This document shows positions 16,971 to 24,252 of a stretch of 64,000 nt of DNA, piece by piece. The notes below the pieces were generated by a model. That model saw only the letters and a list, made by a program, of their open reading frames with translations, made no database searches and had not been told where the DNA came from. The stretch is from Actinomycetes bacterium (lineage in GTDB: Bacteria > Actinomycetota > Actinomycetes > Propionibacteriales > Propionibacteriaceae). Location: assembly GCA_023460935.1 (NCBI GenBank), contig JAEWOI010000045.1, positions 62,001 to 126,000 of the forward strand, read 5' to 3'. Positions within the stretch are counted from its first letter, which is position 1. Every line of letters starts with the position of its first letter. The translations under genes were made by a program, and so were the position numbers.

Positions 16971-18158
16971 TCAGCGGTGGCCGGCCTCGGCCACGGGACG
17001 GACGGCAGGCTCCCGTCCGGGCATGATCCGGGCCACGAGCAGCAGGCCGGACAGCAGCACGGCCGGGACGAACATGGTGTTCTGGATGCCGACCGCTCCC
17101 ACCAGGTAGCCGATCAGGCCCGGCGCGACCAGGAAGGTGGCGTAACCGAAGGTGACCACAACTGCCAGCCCACGGCCGCCGGCGGTGTGGCCCGCCACGG
17201 CGTACACCTGGGGCGCGATCATGCCGATGCCCAGGCCCACCAGGGCCCAGCCGGCCAGCAGGACGGGGAGGGTGCCGCCGGTGGCGGCCACGAGGTAGCC
17301 GAGGGCGGAACACGCACCACCGAAGCGGGTCACCGCGCGGCGGCCGAAGCGGACCACGAGGAAGTCGCCGAGGAGCCGGATCACGACCATGCAGGCAGCG
17401 ACGGCGGTCACGCCGAGCGCGCCGGTGGTGGTGTCGACACCGGTCACTTCGGTCACGTGCAGGCCGGACCAGTCCATCGCCGTGCCCTCGCCGAGGCCGA
17501 ACGCGATCGCCATCAGCCCGAGCAGGTAGGCCGAGCGGGGGATCGGGGTCTTGGCGCCCGTCTCGTCGCGGTGGCTCACCACGGCGGTCTCCGGCGTGAT
17601 CCGCAGGGCGAAGAACAGGGCTGCCACGCCGGCTGCCGCGGCGATGGCCGCAGCGGTGGTCACCGTCAGGTCCGGCTGGCGGCCGAGCGCATAGCCGAGC
17701 GCAACCAGCAGGGCGGCGCCGAGCAGGTTGCCCACCGACCACATGCCGTGGAAGAAGCTCATGATCGGCTTGGTGCGGCTCTGCTCCACCTGCACCCCGA
17801 TGGCGTTCATGCCGACATCGATGCCGCCGTTGCCGACACCGAGCAGCATGCCGGCGGCGAACAGCAGTGGCAGGGTGGGTGCCAGCGCGACGCCGAGGAT
17901 GCCGACGATCAGCACCGGGATCATGGCCAGGCTGATCCGCTTGGCGCCGTGCCGGTCGACGACGCGTCCGGTGACCTGCATGGAGGCGATGGCGGCAAGG
18001 CCGATGCAGATGAACAGCACGGCCATCTGCCAGGGCGCCAGCGAGAACCGCGCCTGCAGGGTGGGGATGGCCGCGGCGTAGACCCCGATGACGAGCCCGT
18101 TGTAGCAGAACAGCAGGACGACGGCAGCAACGGCCCGGGAGGTACGCAGGGAGGTCAC
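16971..18158 (-). CDS. Major facilitator superfamily transporter
   Basis: A 395-aa, about 12-helix permease with a symmetrical two-half organisation. Helix 2-3 loop reads TGRVVDRHGAKRISL, the MFS motif A equivalent; VGNGGIDVGMNAIGVQVEQSRTKPIMSFFHGMWSVG (helices 4-5) resembles the bacterial fucose-permease-like/YfmO group of sugar or drug MFS proteins. Substrate cannot be assigned. It lies next to a TetR gene on the same strand (34-bp gap), a common arrangement for a regulator and its efflux pump, but the MFS gene is downstream of the regulator here. Confidence 0.88.
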   Translation of the reverse strand: MTSLRTSRAVAAVVLLFCYNGLVIGVYAAAIPTLQARFSLAPWQMAVLFICIGLAAIASMQVTGRVVDRHGAKRISLAMIPVLIVGILGVALAPTLPLLFAAGMLLGVGNGGIDVGMNAIGVQVEQSRTKPIMSFFHGMWSVGNLLGAALLVALGYALGRQPDLTVTTAAAIAAAAGVAALFFALRITPETAVVSHRDETGAKTPIPRSAYLLGLMAIAFGLGEGTAMDWSGLHVTEVTGVDTTTGALGVTAVAACMVVIRLLGDFLVVRFGRRAVTRFGGACSALGYLVAATGGTLPVLLAGWALVGLGIGMIAPQVYAVAGHTAGGRGLAVVVTFGYATFLVAPGLIGYLVGAVGIQNTMFVPAVLLSGLLLVARIMPGREPAVRPVAEAGHR

Positions 18159-18164
18159 CGCTCA

Positions 18165-18170
18165 ACTGTA
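18165..18170 (-). promoter_or_regulatory. Leaderless -10 box TACAGT for the MFS gene
   Basis: Minus-strand TACAGT 6 nt before the GTG at 18158, located between the TetR stop and the MFS start, so the transporter may be transcribed independently of the regulator. Confidence 0.45.
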
Positions 18171-18192
18171 AGCCAGCCGAAACGATTGCCGA

Positions 18193-18864
18193 TCAGTGCT
18201 CGGTTTTGGTCTCCACGTAGAGGCGGGGGTGCGCGTTCAGGTTTCGCATGCCGTACCACGCGAGGTTCACCAGGTGTGCGGCCACCACCGGTTTGGCCAG
18301 GCCGTGTTCCTCGCGCGTGTCCATCCACCACTGGCCGGCCAGGGCCACCAGCCCAACCAGCATCTGCGCGTACAACGGCGCGGTGCCCGGGTCGAGCTCC
18401 CGCTTGGTGAACTCCTCGGCGAGCAGGTCCTCCACCCGGGACGCGATGTCGGACAGGATGGTGGCGAAGGAGCCCTCCGGGGAGGCCACCGTCGAGTCGC
18501 GGGCGAGGATGCGGAAGCCGTTGGGGTGGTCGTCGATGTAGTCGAGCAGCGCGAGGGTGCCGAGTTCGATCAGTGCTCGCGGGTTGGCTCGCGGGGTGGT
18601 GATCGCGGCGCGGATCGCATCGTGCAGGGTGCGCACCTCACGGTCGACGACGACGGCGTAGAGGCCCTCCTTGCCGCCGAAGTGCTCGTAGACCACCGGC
18701 TTGCTCACCCCGGCGTGGCCGGCGATCTCCTCGACGGAGGTGCCCTCCAGGCCGCGTTCTGCGAACAGGGCCCTGGCCACGTCGATCAGCTGCTCGCGCC
18801 GCTCGGCGCGCGTCAGCCGCACGCGGCTACGACGCGCGCGTGCGTTGAGCGATGCCGTGGACAT
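18193..18864 (-). CDS. TetR-family regulator (Rv1019-type)
   Basis: A 223-aa regulator. Residues about 15-65 form the HTH: LTRAERREQLIDVARALFAE then TSVEEIAGHAGVSKPVVYEHFGGKEGLY. The C-terminal domain contains DHPNGFRILARDSTVASPEGSF and QMLVGLVALAGQWWMD, similar to the mycobacterial regulator Rv1019, which also sits beside tRNA-Gln and glmU. Translation from the ATG at 18864 gives the family length; an in-frame upstream extension is low-complexity and rejected. Targets are not evident; the downstream MFS gene is one candidate. Confidence 0.85.
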   Translation of the reverse strand: MSTASLNARARRSRVRLTRAERREQLIDVARALFAERGLEGTSVEEIAGHAGVSKPVVYEHFGGKEGLYAVVVDREVRTLHDAIRAAITTPRANPRALIELGTLALLDYIDDHPNGFRILARDSTVASPEGSFATILSDIASRVEDLLAEEFTKRELDPGTAPLYAQMLVGLVALAGQWWMDTREEHGLAKPVVAAHLVNLAWYGMRNLNAHPRLYVETKTEH

Positions 18865-18988
18865 GGCCCCAAGTCTGGCCCGCGTGGACGGTGTTTGCGA
18901 ATCCCCCCGCCGCGGTCGGCCGGCGGCGGCGGATGTGCGGCCCCCAGCGGCCACCCGTAGAGTTGGCCCTGGTCGTCACGACGACCGT

Positions 18989-19067
18989 TCCCCGGTTGGT
19001 CTGCCGGCAGGGCCCGCCTGACTTTGAATCAGGATCAGCGACGTAGGTTCGACTCCTACCCGGGGAG
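18989..19067 (+). tRNA. tRNA-Gln (anticodon UUG)
   Basis: Acceptor TCCCCGG pairs with CCGGGGA (7 bp, all Watson-Crick) and the discriminator is G at 19067. Anticodon stem CCTGA/TCAGG encloses the loop CTTTGAA, anticodon TTG at 19024-19026. T arm is GTAGG-TTCGACT-CCTAC. Two unusual points: about 9 nt lie between the anticodon and T stems, and two extra nt follow the D stem. CCA is not encoded. The position beside tetR and glmU matches the actinobacterial order. Confidence 0.88.
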
Positions 19068-19088
19068 CGTGGCGGTGGCTCGGAGGGA

Positions 19089-19454
19089 TCACTCCTGGTC
19101 GCGGATGCCGGCCTTCTCGTCCAGCTCGGTGAGCAACTCGTACGCGGCCCGCTCCACAGCCTTGTGCCGCCACTCCGCGGCCCGGTAGACCGCGGCGATC
19201 AGCCCGGAGCGGTGCACCCGGGAGAAGTCGCCGACGCAGAAGGCGTACCTGGCCTTTGTCTCGTCGTTCGCCCCCACCGTGAGGCCGAGGTGCCAGCCGG
19301 AGTACCGCTCCCAGTCGTGGCGATCGAGGTAGCGGTTCTGCGCCTCGGCACTCGGTTGCACCTCGCCCCAGTCACTGTCCAGCACGTAGCGCCGGGCCGC
19401 GATCAGCTTCCTGACGAAGGCCATGGCCTCCTGGTTCACCTGGTAGCGCGCCAT
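19089..19454 (-). CDS. Conserved actinobacterial hypothetical protein
   Basis: A 121-aa soluble protein starting MARYQVNQEAMAFVRKLIAA and containing YVLDSDWGEVQPSAEAQN, WHLGLT, ETKARYAFCVGDFSRVHRSG and AEWRHKAVERAAYELL. I recognise it as a widespread actinobacterial family with no assigned function; the many conserved Trp/Tyr/Arg residues and the length are typical. No signal peptide or membrane segment. It is antisense to the tRNA-Gln/glmU direction. The start at 19454 is chosen because conservation begins there; the RBS is weak. Confidence 0.75.
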   Translation of the reverse strand: MARYQVNQEAMAFVRKLIAARRYVLDSDWGEVQPSAEAQNRYLDRHDWERYSGWHLGLTVGANDETKARYAFCVGDFSRVHRSGLIAAVYRAAEWRHKAVERAAYELLTELDEKAGIRDQE

Positions 19455-19698
19455 GGCTGCAACCCTGCCGGTCGGCGCCGTCCCCGCCAATCCCGGCAAG
19501 TGCGCACGCTGCGGCGGTTAGCCGCGCAGCTCCGGCGGCACCGGCCCGTGCCCGTGGCGTCCGGCTGGCGGGCTGATCCGCACCCCCTCGGCGAGGCGAC
19601 CTCCCGCGCAGCTAGGATGAGCCGGTCTCCACGGCGCGGGCGTCCAGCGCGTGCACCTGTGCCCGGGACGCCGACACTGACGACTACTGGGAGTGCCT

Positions 19699-21174
19699 GT
19701 GGCTGATCAGGACGCCGAGAACCGGGTGGCGGCCGTCGTCATCATGGCGGCCGGAGCGGGAACGCGAATGAAGTCGGCGATTCCCAAGGTGCTGCACCGC
19801 ATCGCAGGGAAGTCGCTGCTGGCGATGGCCATCGACACCGCCGACGCCCTGTCGCCGGATCGGCTCGTTGTGGTCGTCGGCCACCAGCGCGAGCAGGTGA
19901 CCGAGCACCTGGCGGAGATCGCACCCCACGTCACGATCGCAGTGCAGGAGCAGCCCCTCGGCACCGGCGACGCCGTCCGGGCCGGCCTGGCCGCACTGCC
20001 GGGGGCCACCGGCGAAGTGGTCGTCACCTCGGGTGACGTGCCGCTGCTCGCCGCTGACACGCTGCTGGACCTCGTCGCTGCCCATCGCGCCGGCGGCAAC
20101 GCAGCCACCGTCCTCACCGCGGTCGTCCCCGACCCTACCGGCTACGGCCGGATCGTCCGGGACGGCGACCAGGTGGCCCGGATCGTCGAGCACGCCGACG
20201 CCACCCCGGACGAACTGGGCCTGGCCGAGATCAACGCAGGCATCTACGTCTTCGACGCCCAGGCCCTGGCCGAGGGGCTGGCCGCGCTGGAGACCGGCAA
20301 CGCCAAGGGGGAGCTCTATCTCACCGACGTGGTCGCGCACGCCCGCGCGTCCGGACGGCGGGTCGGCGCCCAACAGATCGCCGACCACCTGCAGACCGAG
20401 GGCGTGAACGACCGGGCCCAGCTCGCCGAGCGTGGGGCGGAACTCAACCGTCGGATCCTGGCGGCCTGGATGGCGGCCGGGGTCACGGTGATCGACCCCG
20501 CCACCACCTGGGTGCACGCCGGGGTCGACCTCGCCGAGGACGTCACCCTCATGCCCGGCACCTACCTCGAGGGCGCCACCTCGGTGGCCTCCGGAGCCGT
20601 GATCGGGCCGGACACCACGCTGATCGACGTCGAGGTGGGCGAGAACGCCCGGGTGCTGCGCACGCACGCCGAGCTCGCCGTGATCGGTCCCGGCGTGACC
20701 GTCGGCCCCTTCGCCTACCTGCGGCCCGGCACCGAACTGGGCGCGCGCGCCCACGTGGGGGCGTTCGTGGAGACGAAGAAGGCCGTGATCGGCGAGGGCG
20801 CCAAGGTGCCCCACCTCACCTACTGCGGCGACGCCGAGGTGGGCCCGGGCAGCAACATCGGGGCGGGCACGATCTTCGCGAACTACGACGGTGTGGGGAA
20901 GTACACCTCGACCGTCGGCGCCCACTCCTTCGTCGGCAGCGACTCGGTGCTGGTGGCGCCGGTGCACATCGCCGACGGCGCCTACGTCGCGGCCGGGTCG
21001 ACCATCACCGGCGACGTCGGCCCAGGTGAACTGGCTGTCGCCCGCGGCCAGCAGCGCAACATCCGCGGTTGGGTGGCCCGCAAGCGGGCCGGCACGAAGT
21101 CGGCGGAAGCGGCCGCTGCAGCCCTCGCAGCGCAGAACGACGGCATTGAGCCGGGATCGGAGTCCGGCGAGTGA
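19699..21174 (+). CDS. glmU: Bifunctional UDP-GlcNAc pyrophosphorylase / GlcN-1-P acetyltransferase
   Basis: A 491-aa cytoplasmic enzyme making UDP-N-acetylglucosamine for peptidoglycan. The uridyltransferase domain shows VIMAAGAGTRMKSAIPKVLH (about 14-33), QEQPLGTGDAVRAGL and TSGDVPLL; the C-terminal left-handed beta-helix shows LRPGTELG, GAFVETKKA, the catalytic His of PHLTYCGDAEVG and NIGAGTIFANYDG. GGGAG 5 nt before the GTG at 19699 favours it over a GTG two codons upstream. A TAGGAT box at 19613-19618 could drive the operon. The stop overlaps the prs GTG by 4 bp. Confidence 0.95.
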   Translation: MADQDAENRVAAVVIMAAGAGTRMKSAIPKVLHRIAGKSLLAMAIDTADALSPDRLVVVVGHQREQVTEHLAEIAPHVTIAVQEQPLGTGDAVRAGLAALPGATGEVVVTSGDVPLLAADTLLDLVAAHRAGGNAATVLTAVVPDPTGYGRIVRDGDQVARIVEHADATPDELGLAEINAGIYVFDAQALAEGLAALETGNAKGELYLTDVVAHARASGRRVGAQQIADHLQTEGVNDRAQLAERGAELNRRILAAWMAAGVTVIDPATTWVHAGVDLAEDVTLMPGTYLEGATSVASGAVIGPDTTLIDVEVGENARVLRTHAELAVIGPGVTVGPFAYLRPGTELGARAHVGAFVETKKAVIGEGAKVPHLTYCGDAEVGPGSNIGAGTIFANYDGVGKYTSTVGAHSFVGSDSVLVAPVHIADGAYVAAGSTITGDVGPGELAVARGQQRNIRGWVARKRAGTKSAEAAAAALAAQNDGIEPGSESGE

Positions 21175-22148
21175 GCGGGATCAAGCGGCCCACCGAGAAG
21201 CACCTGATGCTCTGCACCGGCCGGGCCTTCCCGGAACTCGCCGAGGAGATCGCCTCCCTGCTCGGCGTCGACCTGGTGCCCACCCGGTCGCTGACGTACG
21301 CCAACTCCGAGATCTACATCCGGTTCGAGGAGTCGGTGCGCGGCGCGGACGCTTTCGTCATCCAGTCCCACCCCGCGCCGGTGAACGAGTGGCTGATGGA
21401 GCAGCTGATCATGGTCGACGCGCTGAAGCGGGCCTCGGCCAAGCGGATCACGGTGGTCTCCCCGTTCTACCCCTACGGCCGCCAGGACAAGAAGCACGCC
21501 GGCCGCGAGCCGATCTCGGCCCGCCTGATCGCCGACCTGTACAAGACCGCCGGCGCCAACCGGTTGATGTCGATCGACCTGCACGCCGCGCAGATCCAGG
21601 GCTTCTTCGACGGGCCGGTCGACCACCTGCTGGCGCTGCCGGTGCTGGTGAAGTACGTCAAGGAGAACTACGACATCTCCGAGATGACCATCGTCTCCCC
21701 GGACGCCGGACGGGTGCGGCTGGCCGACATGTGGTCGGACCAGCTGGGTACGCCGCTGGCGATCATCCACAAGCGGCGCGACCCGAACAAGGCCAACGAG
21801 GTGGCCGTCGGCGAGGTGGTCGGTGACGTCCGCGACCGGGTGTGCCTGCTGGTCGACGACATGATCGACACCGCCGGCACCATCTGCCAGGCCGCGGCTG
21901 CGCTGAAGAACTACGGCGCCAAGAAGGTGATCGCCGCCGCCACCCACCCGATCCTCTCCGGGCCGGCGCCGCAGCGGCTCAACGAGTCGCACTTCGAGGA
22001 AGTGATCGTCACCAATACCCTGCCGATCCCGGACGGGGTGAACATCCCCAAGCTCACCGTGCTCTCGATGGCCCCCCTGATCGCCCAGGCCATCCAGGCC
22101 GTCTTCGAGGACGGCTCGGTGGCATCGCTGTTCAACGGCGCGCACTGA
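21171..22148 (+). CDS. prs: Ribose-phosphate pyrophosphokinase (PRPP synthetase)
   Basis: A 325-aa class I enzyme transferring pyrophosphate from ATP to ribose 5-phosphate, giving PRPP for nucleotide, His and Trp synthesis. Motifs: YANSEIYIRFEESVRGAD, PFYPYGRQDKKHAGREPIS (catalytic loop region), MSIDLHAAQIQGFF, and the PRPP loop CLLVDDMIDTAGTI (about 224-237). Starts with GTG overlapping the glmU TGA, so the two genes are coupled, as in most actinobacteria. Confidence 0.96.
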   Translation: MSGIKRPTEKHLMLCTGRAFPELAEEIASLLGVDLVPTRSLTYANSEIYIRFEESVRGADAFVIQSHPAPVNEWLMEQLIMVDALKRASAKRITVVSPFYPYGRQDKKHAGREPISARLIADLYKTAGANRLMSIDLHAAQIQGFFDGPVDHLLALPVLVKYVKENYDISEMTIVSPDAGRVRLADMWSDQLGTPLAIIHKRRDPNKANEVAVGEVVGDVRDRVCLLVDDMIDTAGTICQAAAALKNYGAKKVIAAATHPILSGPAPQRLNESHFEEVIVTNTLPIPDGVNIPKLTVLSMAPLIAQAIQAVFEDGSVASLFNGAH

Positions 22149-22180
22149 TCCCGTCCGTACCGACGCTTCGCCCCGGAAAG

Positions 22181-22260
22181 CGACTCTGCGCCTCATAACC
22201 CGACTATGCGCCTTCTCTACCCGGCGCAGAGTCGGGTCAACCGGCGCAAAGTGGGCGGCC
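22181..22260. repeat. Left modular array: four 20-bp units, two forward then two reverse
   Basis: Units start at 22181, 22201 (forward, core CGACTMTGCGCC) and 22221, 22241 (reverse, core GGCGCARAGTSGG). The array is exactly 4 x 20 bp with no slip at the orientation switch. The second forward and first reverse unit form a 15-bp stem with one mismatch. It lies between prs and the AbiEi/Vsr-type gene and could also serve as a terminator for prs. Confidence 0.8.
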
Positions 22261-22285
22261 GGGGGTTGTGGGTGGCAATCGGCGC

Positions 22286-22315
22286 CTGTGGACGAGCGGA
22301 CGAGGTTATCCACAG
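22286..22315. promoter_or_regulatory. Inverted repeat containing a perfect DnaA-box word
   Basis: CTGTGGA (22286-22292) and TCCACAG (22309-22315) form a perfect 7-bp inverted repeat with 16 nt between. The right side includes TTATCCACA (22306-22314), the DnaA-box consensus. It is 45 bp upstream of the gene at 22360, a position equally suited to a promoter operator. Confidence 0.4.
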
Positions 22316-22359
22316 CGGGGCGAAAGGGTCTTCCGTGAGCCGGGCCGGCAGCCGAACCT

Positions 22360-23277
22360 GTGCTGGTGAAACTCCAGACCACGGCCCAACTGTTGGCTGA
22401 AGGGCTAGATTCCGACCAGCTGCGCCGGCTGGTCAGCCTCGGCGAGGTGACCAGGGTGCGCCGCGGCGTCTACGACCGTGACCCCGCCGACCTCGCACCG
22501 GTGGAGGCCCACCGGCGACTGATCGCCGCCACCATGCCGCAGCTGGACGCGAACGCCGCGCTGAGCCACGTCAGCGCGGCGGTCCTGCACGGCATGGCTG
22601 TGCCGACGAGGTCGCTGGGGCGGGTGTGGGTGACCCGGGTCTCCGCGGGCGGCGGCCACCTCCGCTCCCGGCTGCACGAGCACAAGGCGCCCTTCCGGGC
22701 AGCGGACGTGGTGCTGCTGGACGGGTGGCCGGTCACCACAGCGCCCCGGACGGCGATAGACCTGGCTCGTCGGGTCGGACCGGACTACGGCCTGGCGGCC
22801 GCCGACCAGGTGCTGCGCTCCGGGGGCAGCCGGGAGTCGCTGGCCGAGCAGGTGGCCCTGTGGCCGCGCCGGCCAGGCATGGGCCGGGCGCGGGCCCTGG
22901 TGGCCATCGCCGACGGTGGTGCCGAGAGTTACGGCGAGTCGGTGAGCCGGCTGCTGATGTGGCAGCTCGGCCTGCCGATGCCGGTGCTCCAGTTCGAGGT
23001 CCACGTCCACGCGCACCTCTACCGTTCCGATTTCGGGTGGCCGGAGCTCGGCGTCCTCGGTGAGTTCGACGGCCGGGTGAAGTACGCCGACCTGCTCCGT
23101 CCGGGACAGTCGGCCGCAGACGTCCTGATGGCCGAGAAGCGCAGGGAGCAGCAGTTGCAGGCGATGGGCTGGCACGTCGTCCGCTGGGGCATGGACGAGC
23201 TGCGCAACCCGGAAGGGTTCCGCCGGCTCCTCCTGGCGGCATTCCGCAACGCTGCGCGGCCCCCGGCTTCTGCCTGA
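22360..23277 (+). CDS. AbiEi-like wHTH plus Vsr/DUF559-type nuclease-fold protein
   Basis: A 305-aa protein. Residues 1 to about 45 form an AbiEi-type winged helix (QTTAQLLAEGLDSDQLRRLV then VTRVRRGVYD); about 50-190 resemble the AbiEi_4-like middle region; the C-terminus from about 185 has a Vsr-like PD-(D/E)XK pattern: YGESVSRLLM, SDFGWPELGVLGEFDGRVKY and VLMAEKRREQQLQAMGWHVVRW. The acidic residues and Lys of that core are intact. No AbiEii toxin partner is next to it. It interrupts the conserved prs-rplY neighbourhood and is bracketed by two arrays of one 20-bp module. Role unknown; nuclease activity is inferred only. Confidence 0.8.
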   Translation: MLVKLQTTAQLLAEGLDSDQLRRLVSLGEVTRVRRGVYDRDPADLAPVEAHRRLIAATMPQLDANAALSHVSAAVLHGMAVPTRSLGRVWVTRVSAGGGHLRSRLHEHKAPFRAADVVLLDGWPVTTAPRTAIDLARRVGPDYGLAAADQVLRSGGSRESLAEQVALWPRRPGMGRARALVAIADGGAESYGESVSRLLMWQLGLPMPVLQFEVHVHAHLYRSDFGWPELGVLGEFDGRVKYADLLRPGQSAADVLMAEKRREQQLQAMGWHVVRWGMDELRNPEGFRRLLLAAFRNAARPPASA

Positions 23278-23315
23278 CGACCCCTGGTCGTCGGCCGCCG
23301 ATCTGCCTCGTCACC

Positions 23316-23415
23316 CGACTTTGCGCCGGTTGGCCCCACTCTGCGCCGGTTGACCCCACTCTGCGCCGCATGCAGGAGGCGCAAGGTCGGGTTATCCGGC
23401 GCAGAGTTGGGGAGG
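23316..23415. repeat. Right modular array: five 20-bp units, three forward then two reverse
   Basis: Forward units at 23316, 23336 and 23356 (core CSACTYTGCGCCG), reverse units at 23376 and 23396 (core GGCGCARRGTYGGG), again in uninterrupted 20-bp register. Same module as 22181-22260. The 346-bp gene-free stretch 23278-23623 holds this array, then the rplY promoter and leader. Confidence 0.8.
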
Positions 23416-23495
23416 CAGGGGGGAGCTGGAGCGCGACCGAAACGGAGGGAAGCAGGCCGGAGCCGGGCGGATTTCTACGGCCGGGCCGAAACCGG

Positions 23496-23501
23496 TAGAC
23501 T
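23496..23501 (+). promoter_or_regulatory. Candidate rplY promoter, -10 box TAGACT
   Basis: TAGACT precedes a structured leader that would start near 23508, giving a 5' UTR of about 115 nt. No convincing -35 box is seen. Confidence 0.4.
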
Positions 23502-23512
23502 TCCCGGGTTGC

Positions 23513-23589
23513 CTCGGCGAGGGGCCATCGGCCCGTGATCGACAAGGCGGAGCGCTGAGCGCCGCCCGTCCCGATCACTCCCCGCCGAG
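23513..23589 (+). ncRNA. Candidate structured leader RNA of rplY
   Basis: Nested helices visible by eye: CTCGGC (23513-23518) with GCCGAG (23584-23589); GGGG (23521-23524) with CCCC (23580-23583) across a GA bulge; GTGATCG (23535-23541) with CGATCAC (23572-23578); and an apical hairpin GGCGG (23546-23550) with CCGCC (23562-23566) capped by CGC/GCG and a TGA loop. A small GGCC-ATC-GGCC hairpin can form as an alternative. The structure ends 22 nt before the AGGAG of rplY, which suits autogenous control by L25. Enterobacterial L25 leaders are known; I know of no actinobacterial one. Confidence 0.5.
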
Positions 23590-23623
23590 CCGGAATCTGG
23601 ACGATGTATGAGGAGTGACAGCA

Positions 23624-24244
23624 GTGTCTGACAGCAAGATCGCGGCAGTGTCCCGCACCGAATTCGGCAAGGGCGCGGCGCGTCGTACCCGGCGGGCCGG
23701 TCTCGTGCCGGCGGTCCTGTACGGCCACGGCACCGACCCCGTGCACCTGTCCCTGCCCGGCCACGAGGTGCTGCTCGCGCTGCGCGTCGCCAACGCAGTG
23801 CTGGAGATCTCCCTCGACGGCGGTCGCTCGCAGCTGGCGCTGGCCAAGCAGGTGCAGCGCGACCCGATCAAGGGCACCATCGACCACCTCGACCTCGTGA
23901 TCGTGCGCAAGGGCGAGAAGGTCACCGTCGAGGTGCCGCTGGTGGTCGTCGGCGAGCACCCGTCGGACCGCATCGTGATGATGGACCAGCAGACGATCTC
24001 CCTCGAGGTGGAGGCCACGCACATTCCGGCGTCGGTCGAGGTGAATGTCGCCGGCCTCGAGATCGGCGACACCATCACCGCCAAGGACCTCGACCTGCCC
24101 AAGGGTGCGGTCTTCCCCGGCGAGCCGGACGACCTGATCCTCTCGATGGCCGCCACCCAGAGCCAGGCTTCGCTCGACGCCGAGCTCGCCGGCACCACCG
24201 AGGCCGAGGCCCAGCCCGAGGCGGAGGCGGCCGAGGAGGCCTGA
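23624..24244 (+). CDS. rplY: 50S ribosomal protein L25 (Ctc/general-stress form)
   Basis: A 206-aa two-domain L25. Residues 1-95 are the 5S rRNA-binding domain (RTEFGKGAARRTRRAGLVPAVLYG, then LVIVRKGEKVTVEVP); the C-terminal TL5-type domain (about 96-180) includes VEATHIPASVEVNVAGLEIGDTI. The tail after 185 is an Ala/Glu-rich extension. AGGAG at 23611-23615 is 8 nt before the GTG at 23624; an upstream in-frame GTG overlaps that RBS and is rejected. Followed 8 bp later by pth, the usual partner. Confidence 0.95.
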   Translation: MSDSKIAAVSRTEFGKGAARRTRRAGLVPAVLYGHGTDPVHLSLPGHEVLLALRVANAVLEISLDGGRSQLALAKQVQRDPIKGTIDHLDLVIVRKGEKVTVEVPLVVVGEHPSDRIVMMDQQTISLEVEATHIPASVEVNVAGLEIGDTITAKDLDLPKGAVFPGEPDDLILSMAATQSQASLDAELAGTTEAEAQPEAEAAEEA

Positions 24245-24252
24245 CCTTCCTG

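Noticed and set aside
22306..22314. Chromosomal replication origin suggested by the DnaA-box word
   Set aside because: Only one perfect box, no dnaA/dnaN nearby and no AT-rich unwinding region.
22360..23277. Complete type IV toxin-antitoxin (AbiE) system
   Set aside because: No AbiEii nucleotidyltransferase gene on either side; the C-terminus is Vsr-like rather than the AbiEi C-terminal domain.
22181..23415. CRISPR array
   Set aside because: Units are 20 bp, contiguous, partly inverted, and have no unique spacers; no cas gene is present.
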